Origin: Corbicula japonica
Lineage: Eukaryota > Mollusca > Bivalvia > Venerida > Cyrenidae
Assembly: GCA_038501625.1 (NCBI GenBank)
Contig: JAZAYU010000012.1
Span: 5,828,001 to 5,892,000 of the forward strand
Length of the DNA stretch: 64,000 nt
Direction: 5' to 3'
Below the pieces are notes generated by a model. That model saw nothing but the letters and a program-made list of their open reading frames with translations, was not told where the DNA came from and did not search any database. Positions 46,604-58,904 of the stretch are shown here, piece after piece. Position numbers and translations under genes: made by a program. Position 1 is the first letter of the stretch. Each line of letters starts with the position of its first letter.

Positions 46604-47640
46604 CTCTCAGTTATAGACTAAGTGCATAATTTGCTCGATGCAAAATCTAAGTGAAAAGGCCCGGCGTAACTTGAAAAAAAATATTGGAGAGCAATGGTTC
46701 TTGTTTGTGATGATGAAGGTGTAGATTTTAGTAAATAAATATTTCAAGTTTAAAGTTGATATATCTGAAGAAGTTTCAAAATTACAGACCATAGTGCATA
46801 TTTTGTTTGACGGATGTTGATACACATGCCAAAGCCAGGGCGAGTAGTTCTTTAAGACTTTTCTAAATGTTGAGCTAAAAAGGCTGATGTGGAATTAGTT
46901 ATAAAGCTTTCTGATCTACATTCTCTCTACATGACCCCCTTATGATCCGCCCGTTTGGTTTTGGGAATCACGGGTCAGAAGGCATGTTAACAGGGTCTGT
47001 AAATTTAAAATCGGTTTCCGTTCGATGTTTTGTATCAACAGTCTTCAAACGTAACAAAATGATTTGGCGCCTACTGTTTTAGGGGGTCACCGGATGAAGT
47101 TCAATACCACAAGGAACGTGAAATTTAATTCGGTTTCCGCTCAATACCACATGCAGCCTTGAACACGGATGTTTACACTTATTAGGATACTTCGCCACTG
47201 TGAGTAGACGGCCCAAGTATTTTGATTGTCAAGGTTTTGATGTAAAGATCACTGGGATATTACTTAATAGGATTTCTCATAAACCTAACTGGACAATAAT
47301 GTCTCACCCCTGACCAAGCAGTTATTGAGACATGCGCGTTTTAAAATCGTCTACTGGCTCGGTTTTTATTTACAGTTGAACCTGCCTTAGCAGCAACGTG
47401 CATTCAGCAACCACCTGTCTTAAACAGCCAGTTTAAATATACAACGTATAATAAACTGACATTTGGTGCTTTTTTACCGGTTTTAAACAGCCACCTGAGT
47501 TAAGCAAACCACCTTTTTTCACGCCATATCCATGTCTGAAATTTTTTTGCTGGCAGGTGCCAAATATGTTTTGATGTTTTAATGTTGCATTTTTTGTTGT
47601 TGTTTATTTTGTTTTTCATTCTAAGAAGGCATGCCTTAGA
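46604..47640. other. Intergenic DNA between UBR4 and the fasciclin gene
   Basis: No coding sequence is recognised. At 47,372-47,520 there is a Tigger/pogo-like end (ACAGTTGAACCTGCCTTAGC followed by repeated CCACCTGTCTTAA-like blocks). A matching opposite end is not seen, so it is probably a fragment. The rest, including a C/G-richer stretch at 46,930-47,170, shows nothing recognisable. Confidence 0.4.
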
Positions 47641-47946
47641 ATTGCTGACTTAGTATTGCTCGTCATTTTTCTAAAGGAGCACTATTCCTAGCTATAAAGC
47701 TTTCATGTAATTGTTTTTAAAATAGCGTTAAGGGAGATCACTGCGTTTAAGTTTGTAAACTTCCTTGCAGCGGTTACCTCCCCTCCTGTTACGGGATGAG
47801 CCGTCAGTACAGTTCGATGCATTACAAAACGCTTAAAAAGAAACCGTTAAGTTTACAATAAAGAAAACAGCAATGAAAAATTACTTTTTTTATTGAAATG
47901 CACTGAAATAAAACAGATACAGATTCAAGGCAAATAGCTGCTGAAG
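47640..47946 (-). repeat. 3' UTR and downstream flank of the fasciclin gene, duplicated in its intron 1
   Basis: This segment and 51,345-51,645 share ordered blocks: CTCGTCATTTTTCT, GGGAGATCACTGCGTTTAAG, CAACTTCCT/AAACTTCCTT, TTTACAATAAAGAAA, CAGCAATGAAA, CACTGAAATAAAACA and GGCAAATAGCTGCTGAAGCT. Similarity stops at the stop codon. Confidence 0.75.
47889..47894 (-). promoter_or_regulatory. Polyadenylation signal AATAAA of the fasciclin gene
   Basis: On the minus strand AATAAA begins about 50 nt after the TAG stop, followed by an A-rich run. It is the first good signal after the stop. A second AATAAA-like site lies farther downstream near 47,860. This is a sequence match only. Confidence 0.5.
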
Positions 47947-50900
47947 CTATGGAAATTGTGGAAGTGCATTATTTGCGTCAATCAGCTGTTTTAAGACGTC
48001 TACGGGAAATAAAACATGGTCAATGGCGTGAATCACACCGTTACTGGCTGGAATATCCGCTTCCACTATCTTTGCGTGGTCTACCATCATTCCTGAAGAA
48101 AAATATAGACAATTTCAAACATTTCAATACGACCTTGTTCGAGTTTATACTCGTGTGCTATACGTGGCCCCTGCTCTATCATTAGCGGTGCAATTGAAAT
48201 GTTCACAATTATGTAAATTTATAAAACACCATTAAACTTGTAATGACATCATTTCGAATAGGAAAAATAATTGCAACTAAAACCGTTCACGGTCATCTGA
48301 TTTCAGAAATCGACAAGACCGGACATTTAAGTCTACGTGTAAGGTATACCATTTGCGTTGACTGTGATGTTGACGGGAGAGCCATGCAGGGAGTAAATCC
48401 GCTGTCCGTCCTGTAGCACGTGACTGGTCCTAGATCCAGGGATCATGTGATACTTGAGTACCTCTGTAAGGAGCAACAAGCTGATACTGACTGCCAGATA
48501 CTCACTGTATGCTGACCAATATCATATACTAAAACTGGAGACCAGCCGGAAATCTTAAGCATCTGATTGGCTGATATGGTTACCAGTCTCCATTTCAGCA
48601 AATTACATGCTTGAGATTTGATTTTGGTCTCTAATCTCAGGTTTATGGGGTCTTAGGCCCAGTAATGTGAAGTGTACTACTCTAATGGTAGGGCCTATTT
48701 GGGGCACGTCACGGGAAAGAGGTATCTTCGGTTATATGTTTTAACATTTAGTTGTTACTGTATTTGGAAGAAACTAACCATTATCTATTATTTTCTTATG
48801 ACAAAAGCGATTTTTTTACCATAAAATAGCATTTTTTTACAGCGAAAGGCATAATAATTAATGTCGTCTGCTCAATCTTAATGACGTCGTTTTTAAGATT
48901 GACGTCAACGGTTAGGAAGTACCCTCTTCCGTGATTTGCCCCATTTTAAGGCTTAGGAGACACCTTCTTCAAGAATTGTCAACACTATACACTTACCCTT
49001 TTTTAATAATGTTAATGTGTAATACATTATATCTACCCTTTAATTAACTAATGTTAATGTGTAATACGTTACACGTACCCTTCAATTTACTAATGTTTGT
49101 GTGTAATACGTTACACTTACCCATATAGATTGAAGCTGCGTTTGGAGTGTCTGGTCGTATATCAGCCAAGTGAGAATATCTACCAAAAGCCAGATCTGTC
49201 GGAGCGAATATCGTATATTCCCCGGCTGAAAAGAAAGGCTTTCTTATGTTAAATGCAGTAGCTCAGAGATTTTTATATGCCAGAACTGCAAGGCATTTGC
49301 TATGGGTAATGATATAATTCTATCAGAGTTTAACTAAGTTAAAATCCAACCAAAACAACAAGCATATCATAAGTTTGTGTGAATGTGGGATGTGTTAGAA
49401 AAATAAAAATGAGCTGTATACCAGTCTAATACAAAATACTAAAATTAGTTTTGTTCATCAACAATTGCTTTTAAAAGCGACTACAGCAACGATCGTGTTC
49501 GGTATATTGAAACATCGGTAGAAAGAAACGGTGATGAAATTAGGTTCAGGTTAGAGTAAAACATCTCATAAAGATCACCACGAAATTAAGACCCCCGCGA
49601 TAATAAGATGACAATTTCAATTTCCCGTTTTAAAGTTTTGCCTTATTTTCCATCTCAAAATATTCGGAGCACTTTTGTCCAGCCCCAGAAGTGGTCTTAA
49701 TTGATAGGTTTCACTGTATTAAAATTACTTATGGCGCGAGATAACTCACTCTCTGACATCATCGTCACAGTGAGTGTTTAGAAAAACAACTTCCAAGATT
49801 GAGAATAAAATGTTGAGTTTCCAAGATAGGATGCAATATTGTCAGAAAAGAGGTTCGTCAGCCATAGTGCTGTCTAATGGTAATTTTTATAATTTTGACA
49901 TGATAATTTTCAACTTTCTGGCCAAAATCCCCAAGAACATTCAATATTTCTACCCTAAAAGAAGGTTCGGGTAAACCTACTGAGTCCCTCTGAATCTGCC
50001 TCTGACTGCGTAAAGGAGAATAGAACTTACTCTCAATAAGTTTCGTCATCTGGGCGAGAAGGACATACATGAAGAAGTCCTTGAAGACGTCGTCCCTCTG
50101 TATCATCACAGCTGCTAGGTTTTCCGTACTGAACACTGGTGGGATGAGCACCGTGTCGATGATATGGATCACACCGTTGTTGCAGATGATGTCGCTGTTG
50201 GCGCCTGACAGTATGTGGGAAACGTTGTTGAGCGTTACGCCCTGAAAAGTAAATGCATCAAACAAATTTATAAAACTGCGTTTAAAACTTAAATAAATAT
50301 ATATACCTATTCTTAAAATCCTAATCTATCAAGTAATCTATATATCAGGGATATTTTACATTAGTCATATACAATCCAGCTAAATATTTTTCATGATACG
50401 GTGGCCCGTTGGAAATCATCATGATTCACCAGCAGAGATGTCAAAGGCGAATGTAAACACCAGTGACGTTTAATTATCGACACGTTTAGGATCTGGGTCC
50501 AAGATCATAAAACTTAACTTGGAGACCAGTCTCATATCTCAAGCATCTGATTTGCTGAAAATGAGACCAGTCTCCAATTCAGCCGATCAGATGCTTTAGA
50601 TTTGAGACTGGTCTCCAATCTAAGGTTTGTGATCTTATGAACTGGTTTAATTATGACAGTCATGAAACTTGAAAATGAAATGAACAACCATTCATTCGCC
50701 GCATAATTCTAGAATTATTTTTAAATAATTTATGTGTATGTAATGTTCTGTTTTCCTTTCCAAAAGACTAAAATATCATACAGCGCTGGTGCTGGTGACT
50801 TTGATGGGCTGTCCCTCAATTGTGTTTACGGTGCCGTCCATCAGGAGGGAGGGTACCACTTTGTATGCATTGATGATGTGATAGCGGACAACTTGCTTTA

Positions 50901-51976
50901 GAAGGACCTGGTAGTGGGCAAGGGCGACCATGGCCGCGGGGTCGATTTTAGCCACAGCTGCGTTTGTAGGCGCTAGAAGCGTGTATGGACCTGTTGTACA
51001 TAAAACAAATGATAAAATACAATGTAATTTTATGTAATTTGAAAACGGTTGTTAATCTTTTACGGTAAAAATAAGTTGAGTTTCCGTTGGTGTCAATGAG
51101 TTTCAGTTGTAACGTCTAAATATCACAGATCTACTGTTATTAATGTATGGTTTAGTACTTTTTGTTTGTCTAATTTTATGTTGCATTTACACACGGACAA
51201 ACAATTAACTTTGTGCACTATACAAGCTGTGTGAGATGTTTTTTGCAAACTTGTTTCCATATTCTCGTACCTTAATTCTACAATATTTGCTTATGTACTT
51301 TTGACATGCTATATGGTAAGTAAATGCATACCACGCAGCCGAAAGCATCGCTCATCATTTTTCTCACGGATCACCATTCATAGCTACGAGAATATAGCTT
51401 GTGTGCAATTGTTTTATCTAATATCGTCTAAGGGAGGTCACTGCGTTTAAGTGTGTCAACTTCCTACTAGTGGTTTCCTCCCTTTCAATTACTGTATATG
51501 CCGTTTGTACAGCGCGAGGCAATACAGACGCTTTAATTAATAGATACCGAAAAACGTTTACAATAAAGAAACAGCAATGAAAGGGTAATTTTTATTCACT
51601 GAAATAAAACAAATACGGGTTCAAGGCAAATAGCTGCTGAAGCTTTGAGATGTTTTCCAAACTTGTTTCCATATTCTCGTACCTTATTTCTACAATATTT
51701 CTTTATGTCCTTTTGACATGCTAAATGGTTAATAAATGCATACCACGCAGCCAAAAAGTAGATGGTAGAATAATAGTAAGTTAACTGGTTTCGACTGCAT
51801 GTAAAATCTTTCCTACCTGTCCCGCTAAGAGACGCCTGCATGTTGGCATCTTGGATGAGCTGAGCTGTGCTGGTTAGGTTGTAATCCAACAGACACTGGT
51901 ATATGGGCTTGTCGATGTACCCATACCCTTGTCCCAAAACGCCTAAAAATGCAACCACAAGCAACACAAAATCCAT
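47947..51976 (-). CDS. Secreted protein with two fasciclin (FAS1) domains, TGFBI/periostin-like, 314 aa
   Basis: Six exons: 51817-51976, 50782-50990, 50031-50241, 49121-49225, 48350-48463, 47947-48092 (stop TAG at 47,947-47,949). Phases join to 945 nt. The N-terminus MDFVLLVVAFLGVLGQGYG is a typical signal peptide. FAS1 domain 1 (about residues 35-145) shows the H1-like YTLLAPTNAAVA, the YH motif VVRYHII and the H2-like NGVIHIIDTVLIP. FAS1 domain 2 (about residues 160-300) shows YTIFAPTDLAFG, VLKYHMIP and NGVIHAIDHVLFP. A potential N-glycosylation site lies in VNITVN. FAS1 proteins are extracellular or matrix adhesion proteins. There is no GPI signal or transmembrane segment, so secretion is expected. 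It is shorter than vertebrate TGFBI (four FAS1 domains). The exact orthologue cannot be assigned. The gene lies upstream of UBR4 on the same strand, with 2.3 kb between them. Confidence 0.9.
48527..48660 (+). repeat. Family 2 palindromic MITE (GGAGACCAGTC type)
   Basis: AACTGGAGACCAGCCGG, AAGCATCTGATTGGCTGA, ACCAGTCTCCATTTCAGC and TTTGGTCTCTAATCTCAGG alternate in opposite orientations. Relatives are at 12,487, 50,505, 54,496 and, in part, 5,483. It lies in an intron of the fasciclin gene. Confidence 0.6.
49590..49719 (+). repeat. Short Tigger-like fragment
   Basis: TTAAGACCCCCGCGATAATA on the left is partly mirrored by GTGGTCTTAATTGATAGG, then TTTCACTGTA on the right, a pogo/Tigger-type end. 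In fasciclin gene intron 3. Confidence 0.4.
50505..50645 (+). repeat. Family 2 palindromic MITE
   Basis: CTTGGAGACCAGTCTCATAT, CTCAAGCATCTGATTTGC, GAGACCAGTCTCCAATTCAG and TTTGAGACTGGTCTCCAATC show the same palindromic order. In fasciclin gene intron 2. Confidence 0.6.
51249..51757 (-). repeat. Copy of the fasciclin gene's 3' region flanked by a ~95 bp direct repeat, in intron 1
   Basis: The core 51,345-51,645 matches the 3' UTR/flank at 47,640-47,946. It is bracketed by a direct repeat: 51,249-51,346 and 51,657-51,757 both read AAACTTGTTTCCATATTCTC, then CTACAATATTT, CTTTTGACATGCTA and GCATACCACGCAGCC. The arrangement suggests a local duplication that brought the end of a neighbouring paralogue into the intron. 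Confidence 0.7.
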
Positions 51977-52429
51977 ATCGCACTGACTTATTGAAATGGT
52001 ATAAGTGTAAAAGTGCGTATAGAATTTTAAACTGTGATAAGAACAATCAGGTCAAATGGTATGATAATAATGTAGAAGGTCAAATGTTGCCAAATTAGGG
52101 AACAACAGACACATATTCGTGTACTGTCTGAATAGAGTTCGTTTTATAAGACATTTGATTACGAGAAGGTCGTCTGCTCTCTAGTCACATATTTTTTTTT
52201 TGGGTATCACACAGGCCAAACAGAAGCATCAAGATAATACAAACCGGTGTCTTAATTATTACTGATAATATATACTGGATCTTACAATTACTTAACAGAC
52301 TCGGTTTAAACTAAATGACTCAAAATTTGTCACAAAATTGACAAAAGCAAAAACTGCTACTGCTATGCTCTAGGTTAAGCTATTATATGCTTCACATTCG
52401 TTTACTACACACAATTTAAATCAATAAAT

Positions 52430-52537
52430 GAATGAATGAATGAACGAACGAACGAACGAACGAACGAACGAACGAACGAACGAACGAACGAACGAACGAA
52501 CGAACGAACGAACGAACGAACGAATGAATGAATGAAT
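52430..52537 (+). repeat. Compound microsatellite (GAAT)3(GAAC)20(GAAT)4
   Basis: Twenty perfect GAAC units (52,442-52,521) are enclosed by GAAT units on both sides (52,430-52,441 and 52,522-52,537). Confidence 0.95.
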
Positions 52538-52790
52538 TTACAGAAAAATCCGCAGACCTTCTCAAACCTGACCTACCAAGTGTAAGGTCCGTGCACCCTA
52601 CGAGAACCTCGTTTAATCACCCAGTGCCAAATTGTTTTGCCACTGACCTTCTAAAGGCGGTAACCCATCAAATTCTCTTTTGATAATTGTTTTGTGGCGT
52701 CTAATTTTAAATTGATTATGTTATTTTATAAACACACGATCTCTTTTCCCTAGTCTACTCTAAGGCTCACATTATAGCAGTGTCACAAGC

Positions 52791-53099
52791 ATGCTAGAAA
52801 AGCTGGGGTGGCGTTCCCTTGGTAACAGAAGGTGTGATTCCAGACTACTTATGTTCTTTAAAATTGTCCATGGACTGGTTGCTGTTCCAATGCCTCAGTA
52901 TGTTTTACCCACTACTCGTCTCACTAGACACATGCATCCCCTCTCTTTTAGGCAAATCCAAACTCCTTGTAATTACTATAAATGTTCATTCTACCCTGCC
53001 ACTATTGTACTGTGGAATTCTTTGCCAGCAAATGTTGCACAGGCACCCACCCTGGACCAGTTTAGGCAGGGGGTAACTAAACTGTGCCATAACTTCTAA
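52791..53099 (+). pseudogene. Orphan C-terminal tail of a non-LTR retrotransposon reverse transcriptase
   Basis: A 102-codon reading frame ends at TAA 53,097-53,099. It has LGWRSLGNRR...RLLMFFKIVHGLV near the start and TIVLWNSLPANVAQAPTLDQF near the end. These are standard closing motifs of endonuclease-reverse transcriptase ORFs in invertebrate LINEs. A stop precedes it, and the reverse transcriptase and endonuclease domains are missing, so this is a 5'-truncated, dead copy. The clade cannot be fixed from the tail alone. Confidence 0.75.
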
Positions 53100-55334
53100 G
53101 CGACTATGCTGTTTTTACTCTTTTAACTGTAAATCTAGTCTTTTAACTAACACTATCAGCTTTAATTCAGAACTCTCACAAATACATTATGTATTACTTT
53201 TTTTCTCCTGTACATTTCTTCTTTTAATATTTCTTGTACAGACGCGCACCTGCTTAAAATGCTTAACAATAGTGTCATGCAGTATTTATCTGGACGAATG
53301 ATGGGTCATAATATATTATTACTATGTAACTATTACTTGAGTATATTTACTTTAGTACAATTAGGCCGGCTGAAGGGGAGTTTAGGCCCGGCTTTAAATA
53401 GAGGTTTATAGCGAATGCTGAGAACAAGCTGGCCCGGCTTTATATATAGATCGTTGAGTAATGAACGGGAACCATGTTGTATGCACTTTAAGTTCAATGT
53501 CAAGCTATTTATAATTGAGTATATAAATATAAATATTGAATTGAATTATCTCCCCTTAACTATAAATATAAATATATATGCATGTATAAATTATATAAAT
53601 AGATCGAGGAGTCGGTGTTTCCTTTTAATTATGCGAATTGAAAGTTTATTGTTGTAAGCAGTTATAGAAAGAGTGTAGTAAGAGACATTGTTCAGATAGT
53701 TATTCTTGGATGATATTAAAGTTTGTGTTCTGTTTACGAATATTGGCAATCCTATGACTTGATTTTCGGCGCGTGAATGTGACCTATATTATGATGGTTC
53801 TTTGTTTACAAATGTTTTTGATGTTGAAATTGATGGTTCTTGTGGGTTTCTGTTTTACAAGAAGGCGATTTCTTGTCTATAAAGTAAATAATTATTGTAT
53901 AACCATTTTGTGTAGGTCTTTTTCTGTTGTTCAGAATAATTGTGACTCATCCCCATCCCCTCCCATCCCCCCCCCCCCTGGTTTACGGGATCAAGATGCT
54001 GAATATAGAAAGTTAGTATAGATTTTTCATCCTGAAAGTACCAAAGGAATTGCCATGTACGTGGTAGAACAATTTTGAAAGATACTGTTGAATTTAAATA
54101 GAGCAAATTCATTCAATGGGGTTAGTGCTATGAAAATACCTGCATGAACTCTTACACCCAACATCTAACCTCTTTTAAATGTCGTCCACATATAACACAT
54201 CTGTGTTATACTTTTCTTGTAGATAGATAGATAGGCTGAGCGGGGAGTTTGTGTTTTCTTTCCTGAAGCTATTCATGATATGCTTATTGATATTTCACTG
54301 TTTTTGAATAACAGAAATACTGTGATTTAAATGCCTTTTCAAGCAAACTGTTATGTTTTTTAAATAAGTAAAATTCTGTTGATCAATATAAAAGTAATTT
54401 GACTAGTTTCAACGAAACTTCTAAATAAACTTTAATATTTTTACAGCACAATCGCTAATCAAAATTTACAGAAATAAATGTATCCTTGTTGAAGGTTATA
54501 AAACGGAGATTGGAAACCAGTCTCAAATCTCAAGCATCTGATTGGCTGAAATGGCGACTGGTTTCCATGCTCAGTTTTATAACCTCGGGCACTGCTCTAT
54601 GGCCTTCAAACCATGCTGTCTATTGCGGGTTGAGCGCATCTCTATATTTATATCTTTAAGCAGTACAAATTCGATATATCCCTAACGCTAGAAGACAGTT
54701 GCTAACAAATAAATCTTTGAAAAGTTCAGAAAAGAATCATTATAAAGAACAGTTAAAACTCTTTATTTTTAAAAGCTAAAACCTTTCCTTTTCTGATAAC
54801 GGACTGGTTATTTACAGATTTTAAAATAATTAATTAGAAATATTTCGATAAGGACTGTGTAACAGTCCACTCGAAATCCAGGTACAGAAAGACCCGTACA
54901 GAAACGGATTTTAGACCCGTTTTAGGTCAACTATTTTGGTCGGTTATATTGGCAATCCGTTAGCGTCTTTAGTCCAATTATTTGGCTATCCGATACAGTT
55001 TTTACGTCATCAGTTTTTGTATACTGTATCCCTGTTTAAAACCTGTATAACCGGTACCTTATAACTTAAGGTTTTGTGCAGGTCTATTTAACGATCTATT
55101 AAGCTCTGTAATTTAAACTGGGTTTAAGTCTACTACTAAGACCCAGGTTTAAAGCATATTACAACAGATAGCCTCTAAATATAATTTTATAAGGTGATAT
55201 AAATTTTATGGCCATCTGTTACAATCCATTATTTATTATATATGTGTATTGAACCTATGTTACAACAGTGTATACATGTAGCTTTAAAATTTTACCTGTC
55301 ATTAGAACATTATAATGTTACATGTCATTAAACA
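53100..55334. other. Non-coding stretch, little recognised
   Basis: AT-rich sequence. The first part probably belongs to the LINE 3' end. 53,340-53,460 has a repeated GGCCCGGCTTTA phrase. 53,955-53,985 has a C-rich run. 54,496-54,582 is a family 2 MITE. No gene is seen. Confidence 0.4.
54496..54582 (+). repeat. Family 2 MITE, short perfect-ended copy
   Basis: TTATAAAACGGAGATTGGAA on the left is mirrored by TCAGTTTTATAA on the right, with CTCAAGCATCTGATTGGC in the middle. Confidence 0.6.
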
Positions 55335-57359
55335 TAATAAATTTATTTGACAAAAACTTCAAAGAAAATCTTATACTTAGACTGCACTAGTGCACTGCAC
55401 ATCTAATGGATTCTATCGGATTGCCTCTGGATTCTAACGTATTGCCTCTGTTAGCCACGCAAAGCTACTGTATTTTTCATAATTCGACAATAAATTTAAC
55501 AAAAAAAAAAAAATTAAATTGCACAAGTGCAGTGCACATCTAATGGATTCTATCGGATTGCCTCTGGATTGAAACGGATTACATCTGTTAGCCCTGCAAG
55601 CTAAGAAGTGTTTATCATAATTCGACAAAAAATTCAATGAAAATCATATAGTTAGACTGCACTAGTGCAGTGCACATCGAATGGATTCTGTCGGATTGCC
55701 TCTGGTTTCTAACGAATTGCCTCTGTTAGGCATGCAAAGCTACTCTGTTTTTCATCATTCTACAAAAAAGTAAATGAAAATCATATAGGTAGAATGCACT
55801 AGTGCAGTGCACATCGAATGGATTCTATCGGATTGCCTCTGGAATCTAACGGATTGCCTCTGTTAGCCCTGCAGAGCTACTCTGTTTTTCACCAGTCGAC
55901 GATAAATTCAATGAAAAAATATAATACTACTGCACTAGTGCAGTGCACATATAATGGATTCTAATGGATTGCCTCTGGATTCTAACGGATTGCCTCTGTT
56001 AACCGTGCAGAGCTTCTGTGTTTTTCATCATTCGACAATTTACTCAATGAAAAACATTATAATTATACTGCACTAGTGCAGTGCATATCTATTAGATTGC
56101 CTCTGGATGATAACGGACTGCCTCTGTTAACCGTTCAGAGCTACTTTGTTTTTCATCATTTGACAATAAATTTAATGAAAAACATATAATTGACTGCACT
56201 AGTGCAGTGCACATCTAATGGATTCTATCGGATTGCCTCTGGATTCTAACGGATTGCCTCTGTTATCCCTGCAGAGCTACTGTGTTTTTCATCATTTGAC
56301 AAAAAATTCAAAGAAAATCTTATAGTTAGACTGCACTAGTGCATTGCACATGTAATGGATTCTATCGGATTGCCTCTGGATTCTAACGTATTGCTTCTGT
56401 TAGCCATGCAAAGCTACTGTATTTCATTCGACAATAAGTTTAACGAAAAATATACAACTAGACTGCACAAGTGCAGTGCACATCTAATGAATTTGATCGG
56501 ATTGCCTCTGGATTGAACCGGATTACCTCTAATAGCCGTTCAAGCTACTTTGTTTTTCATCATTTGACAATAAATTTATAGAAAAACATATAATTGGACT
56601 GCACTAGTGCAGTGCACATCTAATGGATTCTATCGGATTGCCTCTGTTATCCCTGTAGAGCTACTGTGTTTTTTATCATTTAACAAAAAAATGCAATGAA
56701 AATCATATAGTTATACTGCACTAGTGCAGTGCACATCGAATTGATTCTATCGGATTGCCTCTGGATTCTAACGGATTGCCTCTGTTATCCCTGCAGAGCT
56801 ACTGTGTTTTTCATCATTTGACAAAAAATTGAAAGAAAATCTTATAGTTAGACTGCAGTAGTGCATTGCACATCGAATGGATTCTATCGGATTGCCTCTG
56901 GATTCTAACGTATTGCCTCTGTTAGCCATGCAAAGCTACTGTGTTTTTCATCATTCGAAAATAAATTAAATGAAAATCATATAGGTAGAATGCACAAGTG
57001 CAGAGCACATCGAATGGATTATATCGGATCACCTCTGGATTCTAACGGATTGCCTCTGTAAGCCCTACAGAGCTACTGTGTTTTCACCATTCGACGATAA
57101 ATTCAATGAAAAACATTATAATTAGACTGCACTAGTGCAGTGCACATGTAATGGATTGCCTCTGGATTCTAACGTATTGCCTCTGTTATCTCTGCAAAGC
57201 TGTGTTTTTCATCATTGGACAATAAATTTAACGAAAAATGTTTAATTAGACTTCACTAGTGCAGTGCACATCTAATGGATTATATCGGATTGCCTTTGGA
57301 TTCAATCAGATTGCCTCTGGTTTCCCTGCAGAGCTACTGTGTTTTTCATCATTTGACAA

Positions 57360-58620
57360 AAAATTCAAAGAAAATCTTATAGTTAGATTGCACTAGTGCA
57401 TTGCACATGTAATGGATTCTATCGGATTGCCTCTGGATTCTAACGGATTGCCTCTGTTATCCCTTTAGAGATACTGTGTTTTTTATCATTTAACAAAAAA
57501 TGCAATGAAAATCATATAGTTATACTGCACTAGTGCAGTGCACATCGAATGGATTCTATCGGATTGCCTCTGGATTCTAACGTATTGCCTCTGTTAGCCA
57601 TGCAAAGCTACTGTGGTTTTCATCATTCGACAAGAAATTAAATGAAAATCATATAGGTAGAATGCATAAGTGCAGAGCACATCGAATGGATTCTATCGGA
57701 TTGCCTCTAGATTCTAACGGATTGCCTCTGGTTTCCCTGCAGAGCTACTGTGTTTTTCACCATTTGACAAAAAATTCAAAGAAAATCTTATAGTTAGATT
57801 GCACTAGTGCATTGCACATGTAATGGATTCTATCGGATTGCCTCTGGATTCTAACGGATTGCCTCTGTTATCCCTTTAGAGATACTGTGTTTTTTATCAT
57901 TTAACAAAAAATGCAATGAAAATCATATAGTTATACTGCACTAGTGCAGTGCACATCGAATGGATTCTATCGGATTGCCTCTGGATTCTAACGTATTGCC
58001 TCTGTTAGCCATGCAAAGCTACTGTGGTTTTCATCATTCGACAAGAAATTAAATGAAAATCATATAGGTAGAATGCAAAGTGCAGAGCACATCGAATGGA
58101 TTCTATCGGATTGCCTCTGGATTCTAACGTATTGCCTCTTTTATCTCTGCAAAGCTGTGTTTTTCATCATTGGACAATAAATTTAACGAAAAATGTTTAA
58201 ATAGACTTCACTAGTGCAGTGCACATCGAATGGATTATATCGGATTGCCTTTGGATTCAATCAGATTGCCTCTGGTTTCCCTGCAGAGCTACTGTGTTTT
58301 TCATCATTTGACAAAAAATTCAAAGAAAATCTTATAGTTAGATTGCACTAGTGCATTGCACATGTAATGGATTCTATCGGATTGCCTCTGGATTCTAACG
58401 GATTGCCTCTGTTATCCCTTTAGAGATACTGTGTTTTTTATCATTTAACAAAAAATGCAATGAAAATCATATAGTTATACTGCACTAGTGCAGTGCACAT
58501 CGAATGGATTCTATCGGATTGCCTCTGGATTCTAACGTATTGCCTCTGTTAGCCATGCAAAGCTACTGTGGTTTTCATCATTCGACAAGAAATTAAATGA
58601 AAATCATATAGGTAGAATGC
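57360..58620 (+). repeat. Nested three-fold satellite block (~410-545 bp steps)
   Basis: A distinctive monomer pair (CTTTAGAGATACTGTG, then CTACTGTGGTTTTCATC) is present three times, starting near 57,371, 57,781 and 58,325, i.e. three then four monomers apart. Confidence 0.8.
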
Positions 58621-58904
58621 ACAAGTGCAGAGCACATCGAATGGATTCTATCGGATTGCCTCTGGTTTCTAACGGATTACTTCTGTTATCCCTGCAAAGC
58701 TACCGTGTTTTTCATCATTCGAAAAAAGTAAATGAAAATAATATAGGCAGAATGCACTAGTACAGTGCACATCGAATGGATTCTATCGGATTGCCTCTGG
58801 ATTCTAACGTATTGCCTCTGTTATCCCTGCAGAGCTACTGTGTTTTTCATCATTTGACAAAAAATTCAAAGAAAATCTTATAGTTAGACTGCACTAGTGC
58901 ATTG

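Noticed and set aside
51596..51816. Extension of the fasciclin first-exon ORF to 126 codons
   Set aside because: The reading frame runs through the donor site GTAGGA at 51,811-51,816 into the intron. Joining at the donor restores a perfect FAS1 domain.
53773..54112. Opposed ORFs of 82-85 codons around a C-rich run
   Set aside because: Low complexity, no motif, and overlapping on both strands; chance ORFs.
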